Made by a program: the position numbers and the translations under genes. The notes under the pieces are model-generated. The model made no database searches, had not been told where the DNA came from, and saw nothing but the letters and a program-made list of their open reading frames with translations. A stretch of DNA of 64,000 nucleotides from Timema cristinae (lineage: Eukaryota; Arthropoda; Insecta; Phasmatodea; Timematidae), in assembly GCA_039000515.1 (NCBI GenBank), contig JBCFYV010011164.1, positions 39,194,363 to 39,258,362 of the forward strand, written 5' to 3'. Numbering within the stretch: the stretch's first letter is position 1; every line of letters begins with the position of its first letter. This document shows positions 36,686 to 48,200 of this stretch, piece by piece.

Positions 36686-37213
36686 AATTGTTACAGTACT
36701 GTCCATGCTATAATATTTTTCTTGTTATGACTTTGACCATGTTTTAGCAATTGACAAGTTATATCATAGTCCGTGTCAGCTCGTTGTTCATGTTATAGCA
36801 TTGTGCCTCTTATATTATTGACCATATTATAGCATTGTCAGTGTTATATTATTGATAAATTTCCGCATTAGCCATGTTATATCATTGATCATGTAACATA
36901 ATTGGCGATGTTACATCATTGAACGTGTTATAGACTAGCCCAATATCCATGTAATGGTTGTAAGTGTTGTATCATATATCATGTTATATCATTAAACATA
37001 TTATATCATTGGTCGTGTTTCATCATTGGGCCTGTTAAAGCACTGACCATACCATAGAATTGTCAATGTCACAGTATTTCCTGTGTTATAGCATTGTTCT
37101 TGGTATAGATATAATCCGTACTAGAGCAGTGGCTATTTTATGTCATTGCTCGTGTTATAGAATTGTCCATGTTATAGCAGTAATCATGCTACAGCATTGT
37201 CTGTGTTATCCAA
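36686..37213 (+). repeat. 17-bp minisatellite, right block
   Basis: About 30 units of 17 bp with consensus TGTTATAGCATTGTCCA, e.g. TGTTATATCATTGATCA, TGTTACATCATTGAACG, TGTTAAAGCACTGACCA. Most units keep exactly 17 bp; a few are 15 or 24. Not coding. Confidence 0.85.
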
Positions 37214-38719
37214 GCTGGGCCCAATACAATTAAACGTTCAGTAGCTTAAAAAATAAGCCTTTGATTGAATAGTAAATATTCTCTAACTTAATAAAGAAAA
37301 CTACATACCACACTTGTTAATTTTTTGAAGATAATGTCATTCAGTTGAACTCCACCGGACGTCAAGCAAACCTCAGCACGCTCTCCATCACTTACTTCAG
37401 CATAGATCATTTAATTGTTTCTGCCCCACCCTGTACTATAAGCCATAAATACAAACTATTAGTTACAAAAAACCTCAATGAAATCTTCTTCGGTAGGTGA
37501 AAATATTGAGAGCATCCTCTACGGTGGTCAAATAGTCTAAGAAGGGATCACCAAGAATTGTGGATGGAGCTTAGTTTAAATTTTTTCCAGATTTTTGTGG
37601 TCCAACCAACTTTAACCGTGACAATCCTACATACATACATACACTAATACTCATTCCAAAACGTGTTGTTATTTACCTTTTAATTATTTTACTTATTTAC
37701 TAACAAGCACAAAACAAGGTATTACTGGTAAATAAAATGTGAATTTACTAAAACAAACCTTTTTATTTTGCATTTGTCGTAGCTTGAAGCCTTAGGTAAT
37801 CTAGAGCATGCAAGGATGACGTAAGCCTAAGAACACTTACTGTCAATTTGTTCTGAATAAGCAGTTACGTACTTGTACCAGTTCACGTTTTCAAAAACAT
37901 AGATTGTTTTGCAGATTAGCATTAATTTATAGTTTGGCCAAACAATAACTAAGGAGAAGCACCCATCCTCTTTGGGTATATAACAGAGAGTTTTAGACCT
38001 TTTCTAAGGGGGGGGGTGGAGGAAGCGGGACGCCAGTTGTTAAGGAAATACTTCGAAGTGCTCTACATTTCAGATACAGAGTTACAGCGACTTGTGGGGA
38101 GAATATTCTACAGCTTGAGTCCAGGTTAAGTAAAGAGGAATACGCTTCAACCCATCTTGAAGGTCTGAGTTGGACAACTAATACGTATAGCCGGGTGGCC
38201 GTATGTTTTAGACCATTTAGATTTATAACATCGAAAATAGGTGAATACTCTAAACTGCTGGGTAGGGCATTGACAGAACGAGTACCCTTTTCTAAACTTT
38301 TTTAAATAGTTCTAAGAGCTACATCATATGTATATACCAGAAGAGTAAATAATTTGTTTCAATAAATAAGATCAAAATGAACCCCACACTTATTTGCCGC
38401 TGCCTACTCACCCCACTAAACTATACTGATACGTAATCCCATGAGTTGCGACGAGTAGCGACACTTTTATAATTTACAAGTAACACGCACAGCCATGGAT
38501 AAAAATCAGACTATCATACAGTAAAATGAAATGTTATTCATTTTTATGTTTAATGTGAGAAATAACTTTATTACTTTGAACAACCTGCTTGAAATTTGGT
38601 CACTCACAAATTAGCATAATTTTCTATTTATCGCTATCTGAAAAGGTAAATAAAAGATGGTTCTGTGGTCTGGATACGGACACCCAATTTGCCATTTGGT
38701 GACCCTTAATCTACTATGA
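37214..38719. other. No recognised gene
   Basis: AT-rich with one G run (37999-38007). No gene recognised. Confidence 0.5.
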
Positions 38720-38895
38720 CACGCTCGAATCTCGGTCGTTTCAACTGATGGATATTTGTTCTTAAAATTGTTTTACATTCCCCCCTCATACAATCATGGA
38801 TATAATTCCACTTAATTAAGAACCCATCCGTAATACACTAGCGTAATTAATTCAGTTGAGTTTGGCCGGATTGGGTAGTGATAAGCAGTGACAAA
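38720..38895 (+). repeat. Degenerate SINE, A/C type
   Basis: CGCTCGAATCTCGGTCG (head end), TTACATTCCCCCCTCATAC (body) and CACTAGCGTAATTA (pre-tail) are in order, followed by a degraded tail. Confidence 0.55.
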
Positions 38896-39059
38896 AAAAA
38901 TCAAACGATCCATATCTGGGATAGATATTTAGAGTAATTTAATTCATCTAAAATCCCTTCCACAAATGGAAATAATTTAATTGTTTAAAAAGTGTATTTA
39001 GACTTAAGTTCCTAACTATATTAATTAAGTAAAAATTATGAGATTTAGCATACTGGTAT

Positions 39060-39420
39060 TGACGAAAACAAATCTAGGGTAGTTGTAAACATGGTGCTTA
39101 GACAGATATTTCGTCTGAAAAGGAATGAGGCTATCGGGGAGCTTAGGAGGTTATATAATGATGAGTGTCATACCCTCTACTTATAACAAGACATTGTAAG
39201 GATAATCAAGTCTCGTAGATGGCGGTTGGCAGGACATGCATTGTGAATAGGAGATTTTGAACCTTGTTCAGGATACTGACTGGAAAATCCAATGGGAAGA
39301 GCCCATTGGGAAAACCTAGACGCAGATGGGAGGATAACATTAGAATGAACCTGAAAGAGATAGGTTTCTATGAGATGAACTGGCTAGAACTAGCTCTAAA
39401 TAGGGATGGGGTGTAATGTG
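39060..39420 (+). pseudogene. LINE ORF2 C-terminal relic
   Basis: The plus-strand reading gives RWRLAGHA-like sequence (about 39220-39240) and GKPRRRWEDNIRMNLKEIG followed by NWLELALNRDG (about 39310-39408). These resemble the C-terminal end of ORF2 in many animal non-LTR elements. Upstream reverse transcriptase sequence is missing. Its terminal codons run directly into the 46-bp tandem repeat. Confidence 0.75.
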
Positions 39421-39606
39421 GTGGACTGGATTGAACCAGCTTAATATAGGAATATGGTGTAATGAGGTGGATTGGATATAACTAGCTCCAAATTGGGATA
39501 GGTTGTAATGAGGTGGAGTGGATAGAATTAGCTTAAGCAAGGAATAGTGTGTAATGAGGTGGACTGGATATAACTAGCTCAAGATAGGGATAGCAGGCAC
39601 AGGGTA
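39377..39606 (+). repeat. Five units of a 46-bp tandem repeat grown from a LINE end
   Basis: Unit starts at 39377, 39423, 39469, 39515 and 39561, with exact 46-bp spacing. Each has a word like GGACTGGATATAACTAGCTC and then a TAGGGATAGG-TGTAATGAGGT-like part. The first unit is the LINE coding segment for NWLELALNRDG, so the array derives from it. Confidence 0.88.
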
Positions 39607-40010
39607 TACTTTTTTAAGTGCGGCAATGAACTACAGAGTTCTTTATGCAATAGAGTAAGTAAATATATTTAGTTGAACAATCAATTCATCCTAAAATTAA
39701 TTAGATTATTGTTTTATTTCTCTGAAAATGTACGAGTATGGATATGGTTGGTGTCATACAATGAAAATATGGGAGTTTCTTTGTATGTGTTCCATATGGT
39801 CTGGCTACGTAACTGTAAGACCCACCGCCACGGAACAAACAAATCTCCATACATTATTCATGCACATGTTGAGCTCCGTGGTGAATATTAAGGAGACCAC
39901 TTCCCTAACTATTTGTAGATGAATATTTTCCAAATAAAGGGTAGGTATCCATGAGACCAAGGGTCATAACAATTTTTTTAAAATAGACCGTTATAGAAAA
40001 TAGTTATTTT
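39607..40010. other. No recognised gene
   Basis: Two overlapping plus-strand frames (39673-39922) lack recognisable motifs. Confidence 0.4.
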
Positions 40011-40020
40011 AATATAACTT

Positions 40021-40219
40021 ATCCTTCACCTCTGACAAGACATCTTGTGAATGTGAGGAATGCCAGGACTCCACCGTGGTTCGGATTCCACGTTAAACTG
40101 TAGGTCCTTCATTTCATCTCACAATCACCCTACCATTACACATTAGCGTAAGTGCGTATAACCCGAACGGGTTGTAAGACGCGGTGCAATAATAATAAAT
40201 AATAATAATAATAATAAAA

Positions 40220-40253
<34 letters not shown>

Positions 40254-40266
40254 TAATAATAATAAT
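40021..40266 (+). mobile_element. SINE family B, 5' truncated, 10-bp TSD
   Basis: Begins inside the body at ATCCTTCACCTCTGACAAG, has the complete shared 3' end, and ends in a long AAT tail (about 40186-40266). TSD AATATAACTT lies at 40011-40020 and 40267-40276. The 5' truncation with a clean TSD is typical of target-primed reverse transcription. Confidence 0.92.
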
Positions 40267-40319
40267 AATATAACTTAAAATAAAATTCACATATTGTACT
40301 TTTTTACTTAATTGTATAT

Positions 40320-40440
40320 CAGAGTAGTTCAAACCATGGCCCACGAGCCGCATGGTACTTTTGGCCTGTTTTATTATTGTCTCAACAGGTTTTATTATTG
40401 TCTCAACAGGTTTTAAAATAAATGAGAGAAGGATAGGCTA
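40320..40440 (+). repeat. Possible hAT terminus fragment
   Basis: CAGAGTAGTTCAAACCATGG (40320-40339) followed by CCCACGAGCCGCATGG resembles the left end of Charlie/Buster-type hAT repeats. A short direct repeat GGTTTTATTATTGTCTCAAC occurs twice just after. No matching right end was found. Confidence 0.35.
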
Positions 40441-40744
40441 GGCACTTTTATATTAATTATTTGTCTTTATTATCTAGAAAACATGGGGCACATAAAGTGA
40501 TTTATTTATCTCACAAATCACAGGATGATTCTAAACTATTTGTACAAACATTAATGGGATATTGGTAGCATTAAAACCAACCTTGATGAATATATGTTTG
40601 CAGATATTACCCTTAGGTGCTACAGGGTTATGTTGATACATAAATAAAAGGCAGAATGTGTGAACAATTTTTTTTTATTTACAGCAACTTACAGCAGTTC
40701 ACAGTGGTATCATGCATGTTTTTACCTAATCTCGGATCCTCGTA

Positions 40745-41420
40745 GAGAAAGTATTGTAATAGTAAAAAAAGTGTAGATGTAGATTTTTATTAATATTGAC
40801 GTTTCATGACCCCCTGAAACCAAAACGATGTTTTCACATTGCCGTTTGCTTGTCTGCACCTCGGGCCTCAAGCTAGGGTTTTTATAAGCTCCTCCTAACG
40901 GTTTTTTGTCAAGGGTAGTATAACAAAAAGGGAAAAAAAATCAATTTTCTCAAAATTCGCCCTAGTGATTCTAATTAAATTTTCATATTCCGGTAGAGTT
41001 TATCGTTATAAACAAGGTGGCAATTCTTATTTACTCGGTAAAATGACGTTGAGAACACTTTACTTGGGGAAATTATCCTATTTTGATAATTTATCGGCAA
41101 CTATTTGAGATACGGAATAATCTATTATTATATAGTTGTAGTACCATTAAGTATTAAATCTTTCATTTGAAATATATTTTAAAGAAAATTAATAGTTTCT
41201 GAGCTATAAGCAAATATATATTTATACTTTTTAATCAAGGTCTTACAAAGGGAATTTTATTCTTATGGGCAAAGATGTTTCATTTTGTTCATTTTTTCTG
41301 TAACAGTTTTCCTAGTTTCTCATGCCATAGAGTAAATATGAAACAGTGTATATTATTTAATTTATAATCTTTGGTGTAATGTTTCTACAAAAATGTATAC
41401 ACCTACTATTTAAATTAACA
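40745..41420 (+). repeat. R1 repeat, near complete
   Basis: Landmarks in order: GAGAAAGTATTGTAATAGT, GACGTTTCATGACCCCC, GCCGTTTGCTTGTCTGC, TTTGAGATACGGAATAA, TTTCTGAGCTATAAGC, and the 3' part ACAGTTTTCCTAGTTTCTC with CATAGAGTAAATATG. It defines the R1 unit together with 46625-47461. Confidence 0.75.
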
Positions 41421-41841
41421 AATCTTATGAGTTTTTAATCAATGTTTATTTTGAGCTAAAAGAGGGAAAACATCTTTCATTTAATATTAAATTTATTAAA
41501 AAAAAAGAATTAATAAAAGTTTTAGAGGGCCAATTTTTTTTTTTTTTTTCATTTATCATAGGTAAGTAAATTTGCACATCCCTACCTTTGACAATATGAC
41601 CACCAAGCAGGTTTAATATGGATAGCTTATTACATACAAAACAATAATCCATATTGTATTATATTGTATTATATTATATTATATTTAAAGTAAAACACAT
41701 TTATATGCAGATATAATACAGAATATAGCTTATTGTTACATTGTAACAAAACCAGCATATTAATATATATATATATATACATATATATAATATTTTGCAC
41801 AATACTCTTATCAATAAATCCAAGGTTAGTTTTTATATGGT

Positions 41842-42126
41842 AGGTAACCTGGTGGTCTAGGGGTAAGGTGTCAGACTTCTGTGCTCGCGGCCGGGGTTCA
41901 ATCCTCGGTCCTGGCACAGATTTATCTGATTACCAAACCCTTCCTTCACCTCTGACAAGACATCTTGTGAATGTGGGGAATGCCAGGCCTCCACCGTGGT
42001 TCGGATTCCACGTTAAACTGTAGGTCCTTCATTTCATCTCACAATCACCCTACCATTACACATTAGCGTAAGTGCGTATAACCCGAACGGGTAGTAAGAT
42101 GCGGTGCTAATAATAATAATAATAAT
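41842..42126 (+). mobile_element. SINE family B, full length, 14-bp TSD
   Basis: Head GTAACCTGGTGGTCTAGGGG, B box GGGTTCAATCC, full body and shared 3' end, and a TAA tail. TSD AGTTTTTATATGGT lies at 41828-41841 and 42127-42140. A (TA)n run sits just upstream (41761-41790). Confidence 0.93.
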
Positions 42127-42140
42127 AGTTTTTATATGGT

Positions 42141-42560
42141 TGCGATAAGAAAGGACTTGTATAGTTATATTTTCCATAATTGTATTATATTTACTTTTAA
42201 ATGTCATACGTAATAAAATGTAAAAGGGGGGCTGGTTTATGGCCTCGCTCCACCAACCCTACTCACTCACAATCATCCTCCGAGAGTATGATTACTTCTT
42301 CTCAATACTTAATTTAAAACTCTTTGGAATATTATATAATTCACAATAGCTACAGTCACATATATGTTTAGAAAACACTTTGCATTAAAAAAAGAGGAAT
42401 TTACTATTAAAAATGTATTGCCATATCTTTTGGGGGTTAGATGGGTAACATGACGCCCCTCACCTCAATTCATCTCACAAAAAATTGTTACGGCGATATT
42501 TTATTATAAATCCTTAGCATGGATATTTTAAATGTGTGGCTAACACGTATGATAGATTTT
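42141..42560. other. No recognised gene
   Basis: AT-rich; no identifiable feature. Confidence 0.5.
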
Positions 42561-42570
42561 ATTTTATTTT

Positions 42571-42829
42571 ACCCGCCTCTGTGGCGTAGTTGGCTAACGC
42601 GCTTGGCGTGTTGAGCTAGACTGCTGAGGACGGGAAGATCGAGGTTCGAATCTCAGTCGGGTGAACTGGGGTGGTTTTTCCTAAATGGTTTTCCACTCTC
42701 CCTCCACGCAAATGCGAGTTCAATTGTTCTAATTCAACTTTCCCAATTCCTAATCCATTAGTGTAATTAGTACTTAAAGCGTATAACCCGACCGGGTAGT
42801 AAGACGCGGTGCTAAATATTATCATTATT
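42571..42829 (+). mobile_element. SINE family A, full length
   Basis: Head with GTGGCGTAGTTGGCTAACGC and GGTTCGAATCTCAGTC, then CTAAATGGTTTTCCACTCTC and the shared 3' end. The direct repeat ATTTTATTTT at 42561-42570 and 42830-42839 is a likely TSD, though low in complexity. One of the best references for the A consensus. Confidence 0.9.
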
Positions 42830-42839
42830 ATTTTATTTT

Positions 42840-43140
42840 ATTAATTTGATGTATTTAACGTGCACTTTCTGAACCGACTGTCACACGAGTTTCTATGAAT
42901 GGACGCTAACGGGCCCACCAATTTTTACGTAAAGGTATTTTCACATAGCTTCCAGGGTTCTTTTACATGATACAATCGATATGGAATTGACGGCTTTACT
43001 TCCCCTCCAAGGGAAGTTGTGCAACGGATGTCTATGACTCAAGAAAAATCTGTCAACCCCGACTGAATCCAAACCAACGAATATTGGGTCATTAGACGAG
43101 AACCTTACCCCAATAACATTGTGGCCAACAGTCTAGTAAG
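42840..43140 (-). mobile_element. SINE-like element, family E, copy 2
   Basis: Homologous to 21362-21665. Read on the minus strand it begins with a tRNA-like head (GGCCACAATGTTATTGGGGT, B box GGTTTGGATTC) and continues through a conserved core, the complement of GACGGCTTTACTTCCCCTCC. It lies directly beside the family A copy. The core reminded me of conserved SINE central domains, but I cannot name which. Confidence 0.65.
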
Positions 43141-43764
43141 TAAAACGTAATAAGATAAACATAGCTTACGTTTAAAATAAGAAAGTAAGCAGTCTCTTTA
43201 TTATACCTCAGTTATTCCCGCCAGCAGCTAAGTTACCTCAATGTGTTCATCTGTTAGGATGATGCATTTACTGATATAAATTAGAAGATTCATATTGACA
43301 TACAGTATACACATTATCAAAGGCTAAAATACATTCTTTAATGTATTTGATTTTTTAATATACTATCAAATTATTTAAAAGCTATTTGATGGAGCCTAAA
43401 ACTTTCCAGTAATAAGCTGTTAATAAGGTGACCAAAAAAATACTTATTAAAGTTAAAAGAGGGTAAGTTTTTATTTCATCGTGAATACTAATAATGAAGA
43501 AAAGGCGCGTCTTTATGAAGTATATTTTAATAAAGAAAATGAAGTTTTAATTAAAGTGTATTTTCCTCTTTTTTACACTTCAGTCACTTTGCACTTTTAT
43601 TTAACAAAAGCATACAAGACAAAGGCGGTTACAATCAGGACTAGCACTAAACCATAGTTGCACAAAGTAAAATAGCATAAAAAAAATTTCAAAATATTTG
43701 ACTTAATTTTCGGAATTTAATAAATTAACTAATATTTAAATTATAAGAGGCCAAATATTCTTAG
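43141..43764. other. No recognised gene
   Basis: AT-rich; nothing identified. Confidence 0.5.
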
Positions 43765-43985
43765 GCGTTTCTCTCACATTAGACTGAAATGAAGATAAAG
43801 ATCGGGATCGAATCCTGGTTAGGTGTAATCTCTTTGGTTTTTCCTAGATAAACTTTGCCTCTACTTACAAGCAAAGCCGGTACAATTCAGCTAAATTAAA
43901 AACCTTGTCCTCCCTAACTCATTAGCTTACTTAGCATAAATGTGTATAACCCGAACGCGTAATAAGACGCGGTACTAAGAAGTAA
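43765..43985 (+). mobile_element. Degenerate SINE, A/C type
   Basis: GATCGGGATCGAATCCTGGT (head end), a poor body, and a well preserved tail (TATAACCCGAACGCGTAATA). The head type is uncertain. Confidence 0.65.
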
Positions 43986-44335
43986 GATTGTAAGACAGAG
44001 GTAAGGTTTATTGTGAAATAACGTATTTGGTTGGTTTTTAAGGTTTTCTTTTTTTAGGTTTGGTGGGATGTATAAGGGCAGGTGTCACTAATTCAAATTC
44101 CTCCAAGGGCCAGGCAGTGAACTTAACCCAGTGTAGCGGGCCGGCGCAGGCGTAAATGTTGGAATATCGCATTGGCTCGTAAAATATACCTGAATATGGA
44201 TTTTCAATCGTTCCATACAAAATAATCTAAAAATGAGATAATTAGATGTGGTAGACAGGTGTAAGTCAGCATAAAAAAAAAAAATGAATCGATCTGAAAA
44301 TATTGTGTGATATGAACACGTGTGTGCTAAACTTA

Positions 44336-44535
44336 AGTGTCACGTTTTACTACATGTTAAGGTTATATGCTTATATTATAATCACTCTAATAATGGGGCA
44401 GGGATAAGTAAGGAAACATTTTAGAGGTGACCGCATCTGCATGGAAGAAGAGTGGGAAACCATTTAGGAAAACCACCCTCGTTAGACTCGACAAGATTTG
44501 AGTCCCAACCTTCCCATCAATGGCGCACCCACGGA
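44336..44535 (-). mobile_element. Degenerate SINE, probably family C
   Basis: CACGTTTTACTACATGTTAAG is the mutated tail complement at 44341-44361; the body GAGTGGGAAACCATTTAGG is clear. The head is partly lost. Confidence 0.6.
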
Positions 44536-44827
44536 AAAAAAAGAAAGAAAGAGAAGGAACGTGAAGAAAACATGTATTAAATCACTAAAGTGTCTGTGTC
44601 TTTTCATTTTGTAAGGTGATATTTAAAACAATTAATTTATAAAGAGGCTTGAATGTAAATGTACTCTTAAATACATACTATTTTATTTTTATTTATATAT
44701 AACTTTTGAACAAGTTTATATTCTGTAACTCTCTTATTTGGAGTGCCCACGGTCACCGGCCAATCGTTGGGCCCGTGCTTCTTAAACCTTCCACACACTA
44801 CAGGTGACCAATCACGACATACTTTCC

Positions 44828-45118
44828 GGTGGTAGGTGACCTGGTTGTCTAGGGGTAAGGTGTCAGACTTCTATGCTGGCGGCCGGGTTCGATCCTCGGT
44901 CCCGGCACAGATTTATCTGATTTCCAAACCCTTCCTGCACCTCTGACAAGACATCTTGTGAATGTGTGGAATGCCATGTCGCCACCGTGGTTCGGATTCC
45001 ACGTTAAACTGTAGGTCCTTCATTTCATCTCACAATCACCCTACCATTACACATTAGCGTAAGTGCGTAAAACCCGAACGGGTAGTAAGACGCGGTGCTA
45101 ATAATAATAATAATAATA
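44828..45118 (+). mobile_element. SINE family B, full length
   Basis: Head GTGACCTGGTTGTCTAGGGG with one change in the A box; B box GGGTTCGATCC; complete body; TAA tail. Direct repeat ATACTTTCC at 44819-44827 and 45119-45127, extendable with one mismatch. Confidence 0.9.
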
Positions 45119-45359
45119 ATACTTTCCTGTGATGGCTTCTATATTTCCAAACAGAATTCATGGTTTCCTTATAAACGGTCGCTGTGTCATCGAACATAGC
45201 TTCTAGGATTACATGAGCTGGGAAAGGTCTAGTTGAAATCATAAATTGGTTGGTTATCTCATACTGGTCTATATTTTAACAAATGACGGGTGTCGGCATA
45301 AACTCTCGTCTATTCAATAAGTTGAATCTATTATTTAATCAAACTCATTTTTCGCTAGA

Positions 45360-45980
45360 TTTAGTATTTTTACTTTCTCGCTATCTTACAGGTAGAGAAG
45401 GTATTGTGATAGTCGAAAAAATTGAACTCGAGATTTAGATGAATGTTGAAATTTCATCACCCCCACCCCCTCCGAATACAAAAAAGTGTTTTTTAGTTTT
45501 CGTCTGTCTGTCTGTCTGTCTGTAACTTGGACTAGAGCCTAAACTATTTTACCGAACAGGCTGAAACTTGGTATCCAAGGTTGTCACAGGGTTGCCCCGA
45601 GATCTTTTTGGAAGTGGATATCTAGCCCTAAAGTTAAGGGTAGCTTAATTAGGGGCAGAAAATAGTCAAAATCTATTTTTATCAAAATCAGATCGAACGA
45701 TTTTGATTAAATTTCATTTTTAAACATTAATAAGTATTATAAACAAAATGTATACTCTCAATATTTCGGCAAAATGACTTTAAGGGTTCCGGTCTGACGC
45801 GTAAATTCTTATAGATTTGATCATATATCCAAAACTATTTGCCATATTAAATCACTTAGCATCGAAAATATGTAGCGCTATTTATAATAAAAATCTATTA
45901 TTTGAAATATATTTTTATAAAAACCAATAACTGTCAAGCTATAATCAAACATATATATGTTTTAACTTTTCGAACACCGT
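45360..45980 (+). repeat. R1 repeat, first copy of the 45-48 kb cluster
   Basis: Starts TTTACTTTCTCGCTATCTTA, then five GTCT units at about 45502-45522 and the word AAACTTGGTATCCAAGG, ending near 45975. Several closed frames show it is not coding at present. Confidence 0.8.
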
Positions 45981-45984
45981 AAAA

Positions 45985-46400
45985 AAATCTAACCCGAAAT
46001 GTTTATGTATGTTGACGTCTCATGACCCCTCGAACGCTAAAATGTGGTTTTTGCAATGCCGTCTGTCTGTACTTTGACGATTTTGATTAAAATTCGTATC
46101 TAAGCGTTGATTAAGATTATACAAAGAATGGCTATTTTCATTTTCATATGAAAATGAATTTAGGTTACTTTACAGAAGCGGAAATTTCCATTACTCCGCG
46201 ACTATTTGAGATACTAATTAACTTATCATTAAAAATTAAAAATAAAAAACTTTTATTTGAAATCTATTTTTAGAGAGTCAATCATTTCTAAGATTTTGTC
46301 AACTATATAAATACAATTTAATTAGCTATAAAGATATACTATTTAAGTTTTAACGCAATAGTTCACTAACGCCATAGAGTAAGAAATAAGTCTCTCAAAA
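45985..46400 (+). repeat. R1 repeat, 5'-shortened second copy
   Basis: Begins at GTTGACGTCTCATGACCCC and lacks the central acceptance-like block (CTAGAGCC to GGTATC). Ends with the R1 3' word CATAGAGTAAGAAATAAG. Confidence 0.7.
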
Positions 46401-46624
46401 CGTTTATATTCTCTTTCCTTCAACCTCTTAGGGGAAATGTTTGTAGATCAATGATTTATCTCTATCATTTTAGTCTCAATAGTCAGTATTTACCTATTTT
46501 ATTGGTCAAAATTTAGAATTGAGGAATTTAATAGCAATGTTTTAACGATAAGGTGTGTAAACACTAAGAAAATGTCAAAAATTTAACCGGAAGTCAAAAT
46601 TTTAATATCACCCTTGGGGACCCA

Positions 46625-47461
46625 ATATCAATATTTTTACTTTCTCGCTTCCTTTCAGCTAGAGCAAGTATTGTGATAGCCAATAAAATTGAACTTAAGA
46701 TTTTGATGAATGTTGACATTTAATGATTCCCCGAATCCGAAAAAGTTGTTTTTGCAATGCCGTCTCAATCTCTCTCTCTCCCTCTGTCTGTCAGTTTGTA
46801 GGGACTACCTCCAGCTAGAGCCTAAACTATTTTACCAATTGGGCTAAAACTTGGTATCTAGGCTAGTCATAAATAGGTTTTCCCCGGGGATTTCTGGAAT
46901 TGTATATCTAACCCCAAAATTAAGGTTGGCTTACAGAAGAGCATAAAAAGAAAAAAATCAATTTTCTCAAAATTGGCTCTAACAATTTTTATTAAATTTT
47001 ATTTCTGGACATAGTTTATCATAATTAAGAAGATAGCAATTTTCATTTTATCATGAAAATTAATTTAGAGGTACTTTACTTTAAATAAATTTTCCAATTT
47101 TCATTATTTCTCCGAAACTATTTGAGATATTAAATAGCTTATCATTATAAAGTTGTAGTACTATTAAATATAAAAATATCTTATTTGAAATACATTTTAT
47201 AAAATAAATAGTTTCTGAGCTATAAGCAAATGTATATACTTTTTAATACAGTTCTTGGAAAATGAATTTGTTTTTTAAGCTCTTTGGTAGATAAAGATAA
47301 TTCTCTATTTTTCTGTAACAGTTTTCCTAGTTCTTAATGCCATAGAGTAAGTAAGTGTCTATTATTTCATTTATGAACTTTGGTGAAGTGTTTCTACAAC
47401 AATTTACTTATTATTTGGCTTAACACATCTTACAAGTTTTTTATTATTCAAGTCAGAAAAT
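46625..47461 (+). repeat. R1 repeat, most complete copy
   Basis: Runs from TTTTTACTTTCTCGCTTCC to the 3' part with CTGTAACAGTTTTCCTAG and CTTTGGTGAAGTGTTTCTAC. About 0.8 kb. Its 3' part is the same segment as the hairpin arms at 26 kb. Confidence 0.8.
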
Positions 47462-47475
47462 TAGATTTATTGTTA

Positions 47476-47750
47476 GGTGACCTGGTGGTCTAGGGGTAAG
47501 GTGTCGGATTTCTATGCTGGCGGCCAGGGGTTCAATCCTCGGTCCCGGCAAAGATTTATCTGATTACCAAACCCTTCCTTCACCTCTGACAAGACATCTT
47601 GTGAATGTGGGGAATGCCAGGCCTCCACCGTGGTTCGGATTCCACGTTAAACTGTAGGTCCTTCATTTCATCTCACAATCACCCTACCATTACACATTAG
47701 CGTAAGTGCGTATAACCCGAATGGGTAGTAAGACGCGGTGCTAATAATAA
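47476..47750 (+). mobile_element. SINE family B, full length, 14-bp TSD
   Basis: Complete head, body, shared 3' end and a short TAA tail. TSD TAGATTTATTGTTA lies at 47462-47475 and 47751-47764. It landed between R1-derived segments. Confidence 0.94.
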
Positions 47751-47764
47751 TAGATTTATTGTTA

Positions 47765-48150
47765 TGCTCTTTGTTGGTCACAGATCTACTTATTTTATTA
47801 ATATTTCTATAGAAGTGTATGCCATTCTATTTGTACTTTTGGTGAAATGTAATGATGCTTTTTTTTACTTTTTCTCGACCCATTGTAGAAATAAGTACTG
47901 TGATTGTTAAAAAAACAATTGAATTCAAAATTTTAAGTTCCGCTCACTGAAACATAAATGTGGTTTTCGCAATGCCGTCTATCTGTCTATTGATGGTCTT
48001 TAACTCAGCTTAGAGCCAAAATTATGTTAAAGATCAGGCAAGGAAAGTTGTAGTACTATTATAAATAAAAATATTTAAATCCGGGATATATTTTTATAAA
48101 ACCAATAGTTTATTATCAATAAGCGAGCATTTGTACATATAAAACTAAAT
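47765..48150 (+). repeat. R1 repeat, internally deleted copy
   Basis: Contains TGCTCTTTGTTGGTCACAGA (3' part of one unit), then CTTTTTCTCGACCCATTGTA (start of the next), GCAATGCCGTCTATCTGTC and AACCAATAGTTTATTATC. The middle third is missing. Confidence 0.7.
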
Positions 48151-48200
48151 ATAATTATAATGTAATATATATTCACACATTAAACTAATTTCTATATTGT

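Noticed and set aside
36686..37213. CRISPR-like regular repeats
   Set aside because: Units are contiguous 17-mers without unique spacers, in eukaryotic repeat-rich DNA; this is a minisatellite.
40114..40353. 79-codon minus-strand frame rich in Ile and Leu
   Set aside because: Translation of a (AAT)n tail and the family B SINE end. The same peptide ending appears at every B copy.
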